Source: Candidatus Nealsonbacteria bacterium RIFOXYB1_FULL_40_15 (lineage in GTDB: Bacteria; Patescibacteriota; Minisyncoccia; Minisyncoccales; GWA2-38-27). From it: DNA of 52,066 nucleotides. A model generated the notes under the pieces. The model saw only the letters and a list, made by a program, of their open reading frames with translations, was not told the origin of the DNA and made no database searches. Location: positions 6,956 through 59,021 of the forward strand of contig MHMM01000005.1 in assembly GCA_001821555.1 (NCBI GenBank). Reading direction: 5' to 3'. Position 1 is the first letter of the stretch; each line of letters starts with the position of its first letter. This document shows positions 7,280 to 14,666 of the stretch, piece by piece. The position numbers and the translations under genes were made by a program.

Positions 7280-9108
7280 TGAAAATATTTAGAAGTTTTC
7301 GAAGTTTTAAAGTTCTAGCAATTTTAATTGCCTGTTTTGTGTTAGTCGCGGGAGTTTTGACTTTTGTTTTTTTAAAATTTTCTCCCAATCCAAACCTTAA
7401 TACTCAATATTGCCATGTAGCAGGTTTGCCTTATCAAAATCTGGCGCTGCCAATAGAGGAAAGAGTAGACGACTTAATGAGCAGAATGAACGACTGGGAA
7501 AAAATAGGGCAGATGGCCTTAGTGGAAAAAAACAGTGTTAGTCCTAAGGATGTTACGAAATATAATTTGGGAGCTGTTTTGAGCGGAGGCGGAGCAGGAC
7601 CAAAACAAGACACTCCTTTGGCTTGGCTTGAGATGTTGAATAATTTTCAAGATGCAGCCAACGAGACATGCTTGGGAATACCGCTTTTGTATGGAGTTGA
7701 TGCCATACACGGCCATAGTAATGTTCTTGGAGCCACAATCTTTCCTCACTCTATTGGCTTGGGAGCAACCGGGGACGCAGATTTGGTTAAGCGGGTTGCA
7801 AAAGCAACTGCCGAAGAGGTGGTAGCTACTGGGATTTATTGGAGTTATTCGCCCAATCTTGATGTTGTCACAGACATACGCTGGGGCAAAACCTATGAAA
7901 CATTTGGGTCGGATACGGCAAATGTGAGTAAATTGGGATTGGCTTATCTGGAGGGGACTCAAGGATCTCTAAACGGCTATTTTGAAGTTTTGGCCAACCC
8001 AAAACATTTTATCGGCGGAGGGTCTATGACTTTTGGAACCTCGCGCAATCCAAAATTTAAGGTAGAAGAAGGGGATATAAGAATGGATGAGGAAACATTA
8101 CGCCAAACTCACTTGGTTCCTTTTAGGGCAGTTATAGACGGCGGAGCGCAAGTTATTATGGTGGGTACTGCCAGTTGGAACGGAGAAATAAACTCGGCTA
8201 ATCATCATCTTCTGACAGATATATTAAAAAACGAACTTGGATTTTCGGGGTTTGTTGTTTCTGACTGGTACGGAGTTTATGAGATAGAAAGCAATAAATA
8301 TAACTCTTTGGTCAGAGCGGTAAATGCGGGAATTGATATGGTTATGCTTCCGTTTGAATACAAAAGCTTTATGGGCTATATGCAAAAAGCGGTGTCTAGC
8401 GGCGATATATCCAGGGAGAGGCTAGACGATGCCGTAAGAAGAATCTTAACAGTCAAATTTAAAACAGGTTTATTTGACCGTCCCCGGGCTACCGTAGAAG
8501 GATTGTCTGTCATAGGGAGCAAGGATCATCGTGAATTGGCCCGAGAAGCAGTTCGTAAATCGCAAGTGTTGCTAAAAAACACAAATTCTACCCTGCCCTT
8601 ATCAAAATCATCGGCCAAGATTTTGATCTCCGGGTTTTCAGCAGATAATTTGGGAAGGCAAGCAGGAGGATGGACAACAGAATGGCAAGGCATAGATGGG
8701 AATTATGGAATAGTGGGGACTACCATACTTCAGGCAATAAAGAATACAGTTTCCAAAGACACAGAGATTGTGTTTAACAAGAAGGGCGATTTTTTGACAG
8801 AAAACAATCCGGCAGATGTTGGGATTGTAGTTGTGGGGGAGAAACCTTATGCTGAAGGCTGGGGAGATAAGGACAGTATAACTTTGAGTCCCGAAGATTT
8901 ATCGGCTATAGAAAAAACAAGGGCAAACAGCAAAAAAGTTATAGTTGTTATTGTCTCGGGCAGGCCGATGGATATAGCAAAATATGCAAAAGATTGGGAT
9001 GCGGTGGTGGCTTCGTGGCTTCCGGGTAGCGAAGGCGGGGGAGTGGCAGATGTTTTATTTGGGGAATATCCTTTTGTAGGTTCGCTACCTGTTATATGGG
9101 ACCTATGA
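7279..9108 (+). CDS. Glycoside hydrolase family 3 (beta-glucosidase/exo-glucanase type)
   Basis: 609-residue GH3 enzyme expected to cleave beta-linked glucosides or related glycans outside the cell membrane. It has an N-terminal membrane anchor or signal (VLAILIACFVLVAGVLTFVFL) and a TIM-barrel domain with GVDAIHGHSNVLGATIFPHSIGLGA and KHFIGGG. The nucleophile Asp lies in FVVSDWYGV, and a C-terminal alpha/beta sandwich begins near LAREAVRKSQVLLKN and carries GRPMDIA. Both GH3 domains are present, unlike the shorter NagZ type, so glucosidase is more likely than hexosaminidase. It is coupled to the small membrane protein upstream. Such enzymes are uncommon in reduced genomes and suggest polysaccharide use or host-surface modification. 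Confidence 0.9.
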   Translation: MKIFRSFRSFKVLAILIACFVLVAGVLTFVFLKFSPNPNLNTQYCHVAGLPYQNLALPIEERVDDLMSRMNDWEKIGQMALVEKNSVSPKDVTKYNLGAVLSGGGAGPKQDTPLAWLEMLNNFQDAANETCLGIPLLYGVDAIHGHSNVLGATIFPHSIGLGATGDADLVKRVAKATAEEVVATGIYWSYSPNLDVVTDIRWGKTYETFGSDTANVSKLGLAYLEGTQGSLNGYFEVLANPKHFIGGGSMTFGTSRNPKFKVEEGDIRMDEETLRQTHLVPFRAVIDGGAQVIMVGTASWNGEINSANHHLLTDILKNELGFSGFVVSDWYGVYEIESNKYNSLVRAVNAGIDMVMLPFEYKSFMGYMQKAVSSGDISRERLDDAVRRILTVKFKTGLFDRPRATVEGLSVIGSKDHRELAREAVRKSQVLLKNTNSTLPLSKSSAKILISGFSADNLGRQAGGWTTEWQGIDGNYGIVGTTILQAIKNTVSKDTEIVFNKKGDFLTENNPADVGIVVVGEKPYAEGWGDKDSITLSPEDLSAIEKTRANSKKVIVVIVSGRPMDIAKYAKDWDAVVASWLPGSEGGGVADVLFGEYPFVGSLPVIWDL

Positions 9109-9140
9109 TATGCAAAAGGTGAAGCGTCCCCTCTTTGTTA

Positions 9141-9190
9141 TTTGTCTCATTTCAATCCAAAATGCTATAATTTAGGCAGACCGAGACGCC
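9141..9190 (+). promoter_or_regulatory. Promoter-like sequence, copy of the one before the ArsM-like gene
   Basis: Contains extended -10 TGCTATAAT (9163-9171) preceded by TTTGTCTCATTTC. About 80 percent alike by eye to 12381-12430 upstream of the ArsM-like gene. No coding frame follows directly; 9191-9288 shows only a weak hairpin (CCCTGT/ACAGGG) and could be a short non-coding transcript or a gene scar. Confidence 0.45.
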
Positions 9191-9288
9191 TCGTTATAAT
9201 AGAGAGGAAAGACCCCTGTTCTACCTTCAAATTACAGGGTAGCAGTCACATTACAAGTCAAATAGACTAGGATGCCTATTCATTTTCT

Positions 9289-9319
9289 ACTGCCTAAAGG
9301 GGCAGTTTTGTGTTAGAAT
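9289..9319 (+). promoter_or_regulatory. Hairpin plus extended -10 module before NYN gene 1
   Basis: ACTGCC-taaag-GGGCAGT hairpin with TTTTG, then TGTTAGAAT (9311-9319). ATG 9327 follows after 7 bases. Same layout as at 5343, 13385 and 14628. Confidence 0.6.
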
Positions 9320-9326
9320 TAATCTA

Positions 9327-9824
9327 ATGAGTGAAAATAAAGAGAAAAATAACTTTGCATATATTGACGGAGCCAACTTGAACAATGCGTTAAAAGAATT
9401 GGGTTGGGATTTGGATTATAAAAAGTTCAGAATTTGGCTGTCTGATAAATATAGAGTAGAGAAGGCATATATTTTTATTGGATTAATTCCGAAATATAAA
9501 AACCTATATAAATATTTGCAGGAGGCGGGTTTTACTTTAATATTTAAAGAAGTGATTTATGATGGAACCGGGAAGCCGAAAGGAAATTGCGATGCTGATC
9601 TTGTTTTGCAGGCAGTTTGCGATACTTACGAAAATGAGTCTGATAAAGCAGTTATTGTTACAAGTGACGGAGATTATTCTAGTCTGGTTAAGTTTTTGAT
9701 GAAAAAGAGTAAGTTGATTGCTATTTTATCTCCCAGCAGTCCTAAAAAATGTTCCATATTACTAAAAAGAACAAACGCAAAAATATCTTATATAAATGAC
9801 CAAAAAGATAATTTGAAAGCTTAA
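9327..9824 (+). CDS. NYN-domain (LabA/DUF88-type) protein 1
   Basis: 165-residue protein with a NYN/PIN-like fold, a family of predicted metal-dependent RNases. The acidic active-site residues expected for the fold are visible: FAYIDGANL near residue 11, NCDADLVLQAV near residue 85 and IVTSDGDYSSLVKFL near residue 108. A second copy lies at 14667 (about 40 percent alike by eye). Both have the same hairpin/leaderless promoter upstream and a structured terminator after the stop, so they behave as independent cassettes. The RNA target is unknown. Confidence 0.88.
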   Translation: MSENKEKNNFAYIDGANLNNALKELGWDLDYKKFRIWLSDKYRVEKAYIFIGLIPKYKNLYKYLQEAGFTLIFKEVIYDGTGKPKGNCDADLVLQAVCDTYENESDKAVIVTSDGDYSSLVKFLMKKSKLIAILSPSSPKKCSILLKRTNAKISYINDQKDNLKA

Positions 9825-9828
9825 AAGA

Positions 9829-9870
9829 AAAAACCCCCGGTACGGACTAACCGTACAAGGGTTTCTTTCG
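9829..9870 (+). terminator. Terminator hairpin after NYN gene 1
   Basis: Two-tier stem AAACCC..GGGTTT enclosing GTACGG-actaa-CCGTAC, then CTTTCG. The T-run is weak. Confidence 0.55.
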
Positions 9871-10008
9871 TAGTAATCGTCTTCATTATAGCAAAACATA
9901 AATTCGTGTCAATTGGGGACGGCGTTGGGGCGACTGGAGAGTAAAAGAATTTATTAATTCTGATAAATCCATGCATATTGGAGCAATTGAAAAGGAGAAA
10001 TAAAGCTT

Positions 10009-10497
10009 ATGAAAATTAAGATCAGAATAGCAAAACCTGAAGATGCTGGGAAGATTGTAGCGATAAATAAAATTGGGTGGTTGACCACTTATGTGAATCA
10101 GGAAAACGGAATAACTAAAGCGGACATTTTATCTAAAAACTTTAATAGACAAAAAGCTTGGAGAGAATCAATTCAAAACCATAAAAGAGAATCTCATTTT
10201 TGGATTGCTGAGTGCGACGGAAAGATTATTGGGTATATAAGCGCTAAAAAAGACAAAGAATATAACGAATTGGGAATATATATTCTTCCTAAATTTCAAT
10301 CTATGGGAATAGGCGGCAGGCTTATTAAGAAAGCTTTCAAATGGTTAGGAGAAGAGAAGAAGATTAGAATAAGTGTTGTAGGTTATAACGCCAAAGCAAT
10401 AAATTTCTATAGCAAGCACGGTTTTATAAAAATTAAGAATGAAAATCATAAATTGCCTTCAGGTAAAAATTTACCAACAATTATGATGATTAAGTAA
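10009..10497 (+). CDS. GNAT-family N-acetyltransferase
   Basis: 162-residue acyl-CoA-dependent acetyltransferase. GNAT landmarks: IRIAKPEDAGKIVAIN at the start, a central strand with GYISA, and the acetyl-CoA loop LPKFQSMGIGGRLIKKAF (Q/R-x-x-G-x-G/A type). Near the end is the typical NAKAINFYSKHGFIK. RBS AAGGAG sits 11 bases before ATG 10009. It is followed at 3 bases by the S51 peptidase and then the aminotransferase, so 10009-12367 looks like one operon. The substrate cannot be told from sequence; it may be an amine, amino acid or antibiotic. Confidence 0.85.
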   Translation: MKIKIRIAKPEDAGKIVAINKIGWLTTYVNQENGITKADILSKNFNRQKAWRESIQNHKRESHFWIAECDGKIIGYISAKKDKEYNELGIYILPKFQSMGIGGRLIKKAFKWLGEEKKIRISVVGYNAKAINFYSKHGFIKIKNENHKLPSGKNLPTIMMIK

Positions 10498-10500
10498 AAT

Positions 10501-11154
10501 ATGAAATTATTACTAACATCAGCTGGTATATCAAATAAGTCTATTGAAAAGGCATTGTTAGATTTTATGGAGAAGCCTTTTTCTGAACTCAATCTCGCTT
10601 TTATTCCCACTGCCTCGAATGTAGAAAAGGGAAATAAAGACTGGCTTATAAAAGATCTTCAAATTTGTACGGAATTGGGATTTAAGCAAATAGATATTGT
10701 AGATATTTCCGCTCTGCCCAAAGAACACTGGGAGCCAAGGCTAAACGAAGCAGATGTTCTGATGTTTGAGGGAGGTGACACTTATTATTTGATGCATTGG
10801 GTAGATAAATCAGGGTTAAAAGATTTACTACCAGAAATGCTTAAAACGAAAGTGTATATTGGGATTAGCGCGGGAAGTATGATTTGCTGTCCCAAAATAC
10901 ACGCAGGCGAGAAGCTATATTCTTCAGAGAAAGAAAGATATAAGGGAGATGAAAAGGCCTTGGGTTTGGTAGATTTCTACATTGAACCCCATCTCAATTC
11001 CCCGTGGTTTCCGGAAGTCAAAGACGAATTTTTAAAGGAAATTGCAGAGAAAGTTAAAGAGCCAATGTATGCGATTGACGATAATACCGCCATTAAAGTT
11101 ACCGATGAAAAAGTTGAAGTTATAACGGAAGGAAAGTATATAAGATATAATTAA
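10501..11154 (+). CDS. Peptidase E-like protein (family S51)
   Basis: 217-residue member of the S51/dipeptidase E group, which cleaves aspartyl dipeptides in characterised members. The fold resembles class I glutamine amidotransferases. Visible: the GGDTYYLMHW loop and the nucleophile Ser in YIGISAGSMICCP (GxSAGS). FYIEPHLNSPWF holds a likely catalytic His, and YAIDDNTAIKV follows near the end. Near-full length compared with E. coli PepE. Middle gene of the GNAT-S51-aminotransferase operon, with 3-4 base spacings on each side. Confidence 0.82.
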   Translation: MKLLLTSAGISNKSIEKALLDFMEKPFSELNLAFIPTASNVEKGNKDWLIKDLQICTELGFKQIDIVDISALPKEHWEPRLNEADVLMFEGGDTYYLMHWVDKSGLKDLLPEMLKTKVYIGISAGSMICCPKIHAGEKLYSSEKERYKGDEKALGLVDFYIEPHLNSPWFPEVKDEFLKEIAEKVKEPMYAIDDNTAIKVTDEKVEVITEGKYIRYN

Positions 11155-11158
11155 AAAT

Positions 11159-12367
11159 ATGATTGAAAATAGTATTGTATATAGAAATTTTAGAGGCAAA
11201 TACGAATATCTGCCTATTTCAAAAGCCCAAGGGTCTGAAATTTGGGATAAAGATGGAAAAAGATATATTGATTTTACTTCTGCCTGGAACGTGACGAATT
11301 TAGGGTGGAATAATCTGGAAGTTAATGAGGCTGTTATTCAACAGGCAAAGAAGAATGTTCAAGGGCTTTTGTGGGGATCGGATCCCATCCAGGAAGAATA
11401 TGCTAAAGCCTTAACTTCTGCATTGCCGAAAAGTCTCGATGCCTGCGTAAAAGAAACAGGCGGGACGGAATCGGTGGAAACCGCCATTAAGATAGCTCGC
11501 ACTTATACAGGCAGGAAAAAAATTATTGGATTTAAGAATTCATATCATGGACAGCTTTTTGCTTCTGTTGCTCTGGGATATTCGCCAAACTCTGTAGAAA
11601 AACTTTCTCCGCTTGTGCCCGAGATTATCCAAATAGATTTTCCGCACGAAGATGTCGGAGAAGAAGGCTTTGATAAATTTATTTCCGATTTGGAAAATCT
11701 TTTATCAAAAGAAGATATCGCCGCGGTCGTAACTGAACCCGGGATTATCACCGGCTGGGGATCGACAGTTGTTGCCTATCCTGGTTTCTTGAAAAAGGTC
11801 AAAGAGCTTACTCAAAAATACGGTACTTTACTTATTGTAGATGAAGTTGGAACAGGATTTTCCAGAACCGGAAAGCTTTTCGGGATTGAACACGAGGATG
11901 TTGTTCCTGATATGATAGTTTTGGCAAAAGGTATTTCGAACGGAGCTTCTGCAATTGGGACCGTGGTCGGGCAATCTGTAATTTTCGAAAAGGCTTTTTC
12001 TGACGCTATTTTAGTCTCAACTTTTGGCTGGACTCCAATTGCCTGTGCTGCCGCCTTGAAGACGCTTCAAATTCACCGGCGTGATAAGGTTTGGGAAATG
12101 GCAAAGAAAAAAGGGGAGTATATCTTAGAGAAATTAAAACCTTTTGTGGGTAAAGCCATAACCAGCTTACGTGGAAAAGGAATGGAAATCGGTATCAGAT
12201 TCAAAAATCCGGAAACTTGCTCCGAGGTTCGTAAGAAATCATTTGAAAACGGTTTACATGTAGTCGTTGGGGGAAACGACAATATGCAGATTATGCCTCC
12301 CTTGACCATTTCTCAAAAATTATTAGATAAGGGATTGGAGACCTTGATCGAGAGCATTAGAAAATAG
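11159..12367 (+). CDS. Class III aminotransferase (PLP-dependent)
   Basis: 402 residues, the usual length for the acetylornithine/4-aminobutyrate aminotransferase class. PLP-binding features: GGTESVETAIKIAR (phosphate-binding region), NSYHGQLFASVALGY, LLIVDEVGTGFSRTGKLF (Asp to pyridine N) and the Schiff-base lysine in MIVLAKGISNGAS. The substrate is not deducible; omega-amino acids, ornithine derivatives or diamines are possible. With no other amino acid biosynthesis gene in view, a catabolic or salvage role is more likely than arginine synthesis. Last gene of the operon starting at 10009. Confidence 0.88.
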   Translation: MIENSIVYRNFRGKYEYLPISKAQGSEIWDKDGKRYIDFTSAWNVTNLGWNNLEVNEAVIQQAKKNVQGLLWGSDPIQEEYAKALTSALPKSLDACVKETGGTESVETAIKIARTYTGRKKIIGFKNSYHGQLFASVALGYSPNSVEKLSPLVPEIIQIDFPHEDVGEEGFDKFISDLENLLSKEDIAAVVTEPGIITGWGSTVVAYPGFLKKVKELTQKYGTLLIVDEVGTGFSRTGKLFGIEHEDVVPDMIVLAKGISNGASAIGTVVGQSVIFEKAFSDAILVSTFGWTPIACAAALKTLQIHRRDKVWEMAKKKGEYILEKLKPFVGKAITSLRGKGMEIGIRFKNPETCSEVRKKSFENGLHVVVGGNDNMQIMPPLTISQKLLDKGLETLIESIRK

Positions 12368-12380
12368 GGAGAGTATCGCG

Positions 12381-12411
12381 TTTGTTTCATTTTGAATTAA
12401 AGTGCTATAAT
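12381..12411 (+). promoter_or_regulatory. Promoter of the ArsM-like gene
   Basis: Extended -10 TGCTATAAT (12403-12411), with TTTGTTTCATTTT upstream. The leader is about 22 bases and carries GAGAGG as a possible ribosome site. A close copy lies at 9141-9190. Confidence 0.6.
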
Positions 12412-12439
12412 TCAGGCAAGCCGAGAGGCGTTATTAAAT

Positions 12440-13165
12440 ATGGATATAAAGAAAATCGTAAAAGACGCATATAAGGATATTGCAACCAATAATTCTGGTT
12501 GTGGTTGCGGTTGCAATAACGCCAAAAGCATTTCAAAAAGTATTGGATATTCTGATGAAGAATTGAAAATAGTAGGGAAAGCCAATCTTGGCTTAGGTTG
12601 TGGCAACCCCTTAGCTTTTGGAAAGATAAAAGAAGGGTATATTGTGTTAGATTTAGGATCCGGCGCTGGCATAGATGCAATTTTAGCTGCTAAAAAAGTT
12701 GGCGAAAAGGGAAAAGTAATCGGTGTTGATATGACGGGAGAAATGATTAAAAAAGCAAAAGAAAACGCCGAAAAACAAGGCATAAAAAATGTTGAGTTTT
12801 TGTTGGGAGAAATTGAAAATTTGCCAATCGCTGATAACTTTGTTGACGCAATAATTACCAATTGTGTTATTAATTTAACTCCGGACAAATCTAAGGTATT
12901 CAGTGAGGCATATAGAGTTTTGAAGCCAGGAGGAAAGATCTATTTGTCTGATATTGTTTTATTAGAAGAACTTACAGAAGAACAGAGGAATAATAAAGAA
13001 CTCATATCCGGTTGTGTTGCAGGCGCTTTGTTAAGAAACGATTACTTGAATAAAATAAAAGAAGCTGGTTTTCGGGTAAAAGTTCTTTATGAAAACACCG
13101 GCATCAGCAAACATCAATATAACGGAATGCCACTGGAAAGCATAATGGTTGAGTTGACGAAATAA
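12440..13165 (+). CDS. ArsM-like arsenite methyltransferase
   Basis: 241-residue class I SAM methyltransferase resembling arsenite S-adenosylmethyltransferases. SAM motif I is LDLGSGAGIDAILAAKKVG, followed by IGVDMTGEMIKKAKENA. Cysteines expected for As(III) binding are present: NLGLGCGNPL before motif I, ITNCVINLTPDK and ELISGCVAGALL. An N-terminal SGCGCGCNN cluster adds further thiols. Shorter than many ArsM proteins at the C-terminus. No arsR or arsenite pump is adjacent, so the role (arsenic detoxification) rests on family resemblance. Confidence 0.82.
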   Translation: MDIKKIVKDAYKDIATNNSGCGCGCNNAKSISKSIGYSDEELKIVGKANLGLGCGNPLAFGKIKEGYIVLDLGSGAGIDAILAAKKVGEKGKVIGVDMTGEMIKKAKENAEKQGIKNVEFLLGEIENLPIADNFVDAIITNCVINLTPDKSKVFSEAYRVLKPGGKIYLSDIVLLEELTEEQRNNKELISGCVAGALLRNDYLNKIKEAGFRVKVLYENTGISKHQYNGMPLESIMVELTK

Positions 13166-13275
13166 ATAAAAAAACATCTAAAAATGAAAATAACGTGGAG
13201 AAGCGGGTCACCCCAATTTCCATGTAAGTCTCTCTATATGATTAATTTATGCCATGGACAATTAGAATAGATATC

Positions 13276-13375
13276 GGAGAGTGATAGATCCCGAGGGTCT
13301 AACACTCTCCGAGGGTCTAACACTCTCCGAGGGTCTAACACTCTCCGAGGGTCTAACACTCTAACACCCCTATGA
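13276..13375. repeat. Tandem 18-bp repeat with inverted flank
   Basis: Four exact tandem copies of CCGAGGGTCTAACACTCT (13291-13362), preceded by GGAGAGTGATAGAT. The preceding segment can pair with the first copy (GGAGAGTG/CACTCTCC, TAGA/TCTA and CCC/GGG). A one-copy version of the same element is at 14566-14625, likewise just upstream of a hairpin/leaderless module. Confidence 0.75.
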
Positions 13376-13384
13376 CAACTTTTT

Positions 13385-13419
13385 CAGGACTGCCCAAATG
13401 GGCAGTTTTGTGTTAGGAT
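13385..13419 (+). promoter_or_regulatory. Hairpin plus extended -10 module before Nudix gene 1
   Basis: ACTGCCC-aaat-GGGCAGT hairpin with TTTTG, then TGTTAGGAT (13411-13419). ATG 13428 is 8 bases further on. No Shine-Dalgarno sequence. Confidence 0.6.
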
Positions 13420-13427
13420 AAGATTAT

Positions 13428-13871
13428 ATGAAAGAAAGATTTAAAATTACACCCGCAGTTTATTTGATTTTAATAAAAGACGGTAAAATTCTTCTCCAAA
13501 GAAGATATAATACTGGATATTTTGATGGCTATTATAGTCTTCCAGCCGGGCATTTGGATGGAAACGAAACCTTTAAGCAAGCGATGGCAAGGGAGGCAAA
13601 AGAGGAGACGGGCATTGACCTGGATGTGGCGGATTTGGAGCTGGTTCATGTAATGAACCGCAAAATACCCGAAAACGAAAGAGCAGATTTCTTTTTTACG
13701 GCCAAAAATTGGATAGGCGAACCGAAAATAACGGAATCGGACAAGTGCGATGATTTAAGTTGGTTTGATTTGAATAATCTGCCGGATAATATAATTCCGT
13801 ATATAAAGCAGGCAATTAATTCTTTTTCAAATAATATAATTTACAGCGAATGCGAAGGCGAAAAAAAATAA
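13428..13871 (+). CDS. Nudix hydrolase 1
   Basis: 147-residue MutT-like pyrophosphohydrolase. A complete Nudix box is visible: GHLDGNETFKQAMAREAKEE plus TGI (G-x5-E-x7-R-E-x2-E-E-x-G). The N-terminal beta strand region carries YLILIKDGKILLQRR. Likely hydrolyses a nucleoside diphosphate derivative; the exact substrate is unknown. It is followed one base later by a HIT-like gene with a GTG start and then by the maf remnant, so three nucleotide-related genes share one leaderless promoter. Confidence 0.9.
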   Translation: MKERFKITPAVYLILIKDGKILLQRRYNTGYFDGYYSLPAGHLDGNETFKQAMAREAKEETGIDLDVADLELVHVMNRKIPENERADFFFTAKNWIGEPKITESDKCDDLSWFDLNNLPDNIIPYIKQAINSFSNNIIYSECEGEKK

Positions 13872-13872
13872 T

Positions 13873-14310
13873 GTGAAAGAAGAAAAGAAACTATTTCCCA
13901 ACGAAACTGTTTTAATAACCAAGTATTTTGATATTCATCAGGATTGGGAAGTTCCTATTCCCGGATTTTTTATTATTGCATCTGTAAGAAATATAAAGTC
14001 TATTGCAGATTTTACGGAAGATGAGTTAAGAGAATTCAGCCAAATTCTTTGCCAGATGAGAATTGGCATGAGGGAAATTTTGAATATTCAAGAAGTTTAT
14101 CTTTTTCAAAGAGAAGATACTGAGCACACTTTTCATTTGTGTTTATTTCCCAGATATGATTGGATGGAAAAATTCGGAAAAAAATCAGAATCAATGCGCC
14201 CGATTATAAATTATGCAAAAGAAAATATGTGCAACGAAGATATTTTCAGAGAGGTAAAAAAGACGGTGGCTAAAATCAGAAATTATATGGAAAAATTAAT
14301 AAAAATATGA
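13873..14310 (+). CDS. HIT-like protein
   Basis: 145 residues with a GTG start. The segment TEHTFHLCLFPRYDW resembles the HIT-family histidine strand (HxHxH with variations), here H-x-x-H. HIT proteins hydrolyse or transfer nucleotides, for example dinucleoside polyphosphates. Full canonical HxHxHxx is not visible, so catalytic function is uncertain. Begins right after Nudix gene 1, and its TGA overlaps the ATG of the maf remnant (ATGA). Confidence 0.6.
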   Translation: MKEEKKLFPNETVLITKYFDIHQDWEVPIPGFFIIASVRNIKSIADFTEDELREFSQILCQMRIGMREILNIQEVYLFQREDTEHTFHLCLFPRYDWMEKFGKKSESMRPIINYAKENMCNEDIFREVKKTVAKIRNYMEKLIKI

Positions 14311-14577
14311 GAAAACTTATTCTTGCGTCTGGTTCGCCATCGAGAAGGGAAATGTTCGAAAAAGCCGGGTTAGTTTTCGAAGTTAATCCGAGCAATTACG
14401 AAGAAGATATGTCTTTGTAGCTTTCTCCGAAAGAGTTAGCGATGCATCTTTCTATAGGCAAGGCTCGGGCGGTTGCCGATAGATACAAACAAGGCGTGAT
14501 AGTTGGTGCGGATACATTTGTAGTTTATCAAAATCAAATTCTAGGAAAGCCGCATACTCCTGAAAGTGATAGATCCC
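14307..14577 (+). pseudogene. Broken maf-like gene (nucleoside triphosphate pyrophosphatase)
   Basis: From ATG 14307 the frame reads LILASGSPSRREMFEKAG, the conserved Maf N-terminus. It then meets an in-frame TAG at 14418-14420 and continues in the same frame with LSPKELAMHLSIGKARAVADRY and VIVGADTFVVYQNQILGKPH, both Maf hallmarks. The frame is cut off where the GTGATAGATCCCG repeat begins (14566), about halfway through a usual 190-residue Maf. So there are two lesions: a nonsense codon and a 3' truncation. No other gene in the window suggests TAG is recoded, so I call it a pseudogene. Confidence 0.8.
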
Positions 14578-14625
14578 GGTGATAGATCCCGAGGGTCTAA
14601 CACTCTAACACTCTATGTCAACTTT
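14566..14625. repeat. Second copy of the GTGATAGATCCCGAGGGTCTAACACTCT element
   Basis: GTGATAGATCCCG occurs twice (14566 and 14579), followed by a single AGGGTCTAACACTCT and then AACACTCTATGTCAACTTTTT. The last part matches the sequence after the tandem array at 13363-13385, so the whole upstream module of about 100 bases is duplicated before Nudix 1 and NYN 2. Confidence 0.65.
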
Positions 14626-14627
14626 TT

Positions 14628-14660
14628 CTACTGCCTAAAAGGGCGGTTTTGTGTTAGAAT
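14628..14660 (+). promoter_or_regulatory. Hairpin plus extended -10 module before NYN gene 2
   Basis: ACTGCC-taaaag-GGCGGT hairpin with TTTTG, then TGTTAGAAT (14652-14660). ATG 14667 comes 6 bases later. Confidence 0.6.
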
Positions 14661-14666
14661 AAAATA

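Noticed and set aside
9905-10003. Open frame reading WGDWRVKEFINSDKSMHI before the GNAT gene
   Set aside because: It has the look of a gene end (stop at 10001), but no family was recognised and no start or upstream body exists; possibly a scar, not annotated.
13291-13362. CRISPR-like array
   Set aside because: The repeats are directly adjacent with no spacers and no cas gene is present; simple tandem repeat.
14418-14420. TAG in maf as a recoded sense codon
   Set aside because: The gene is also truncated at the 3' end and no other gene in the window carries internal TAG, so a nonsense mutation is simpler.
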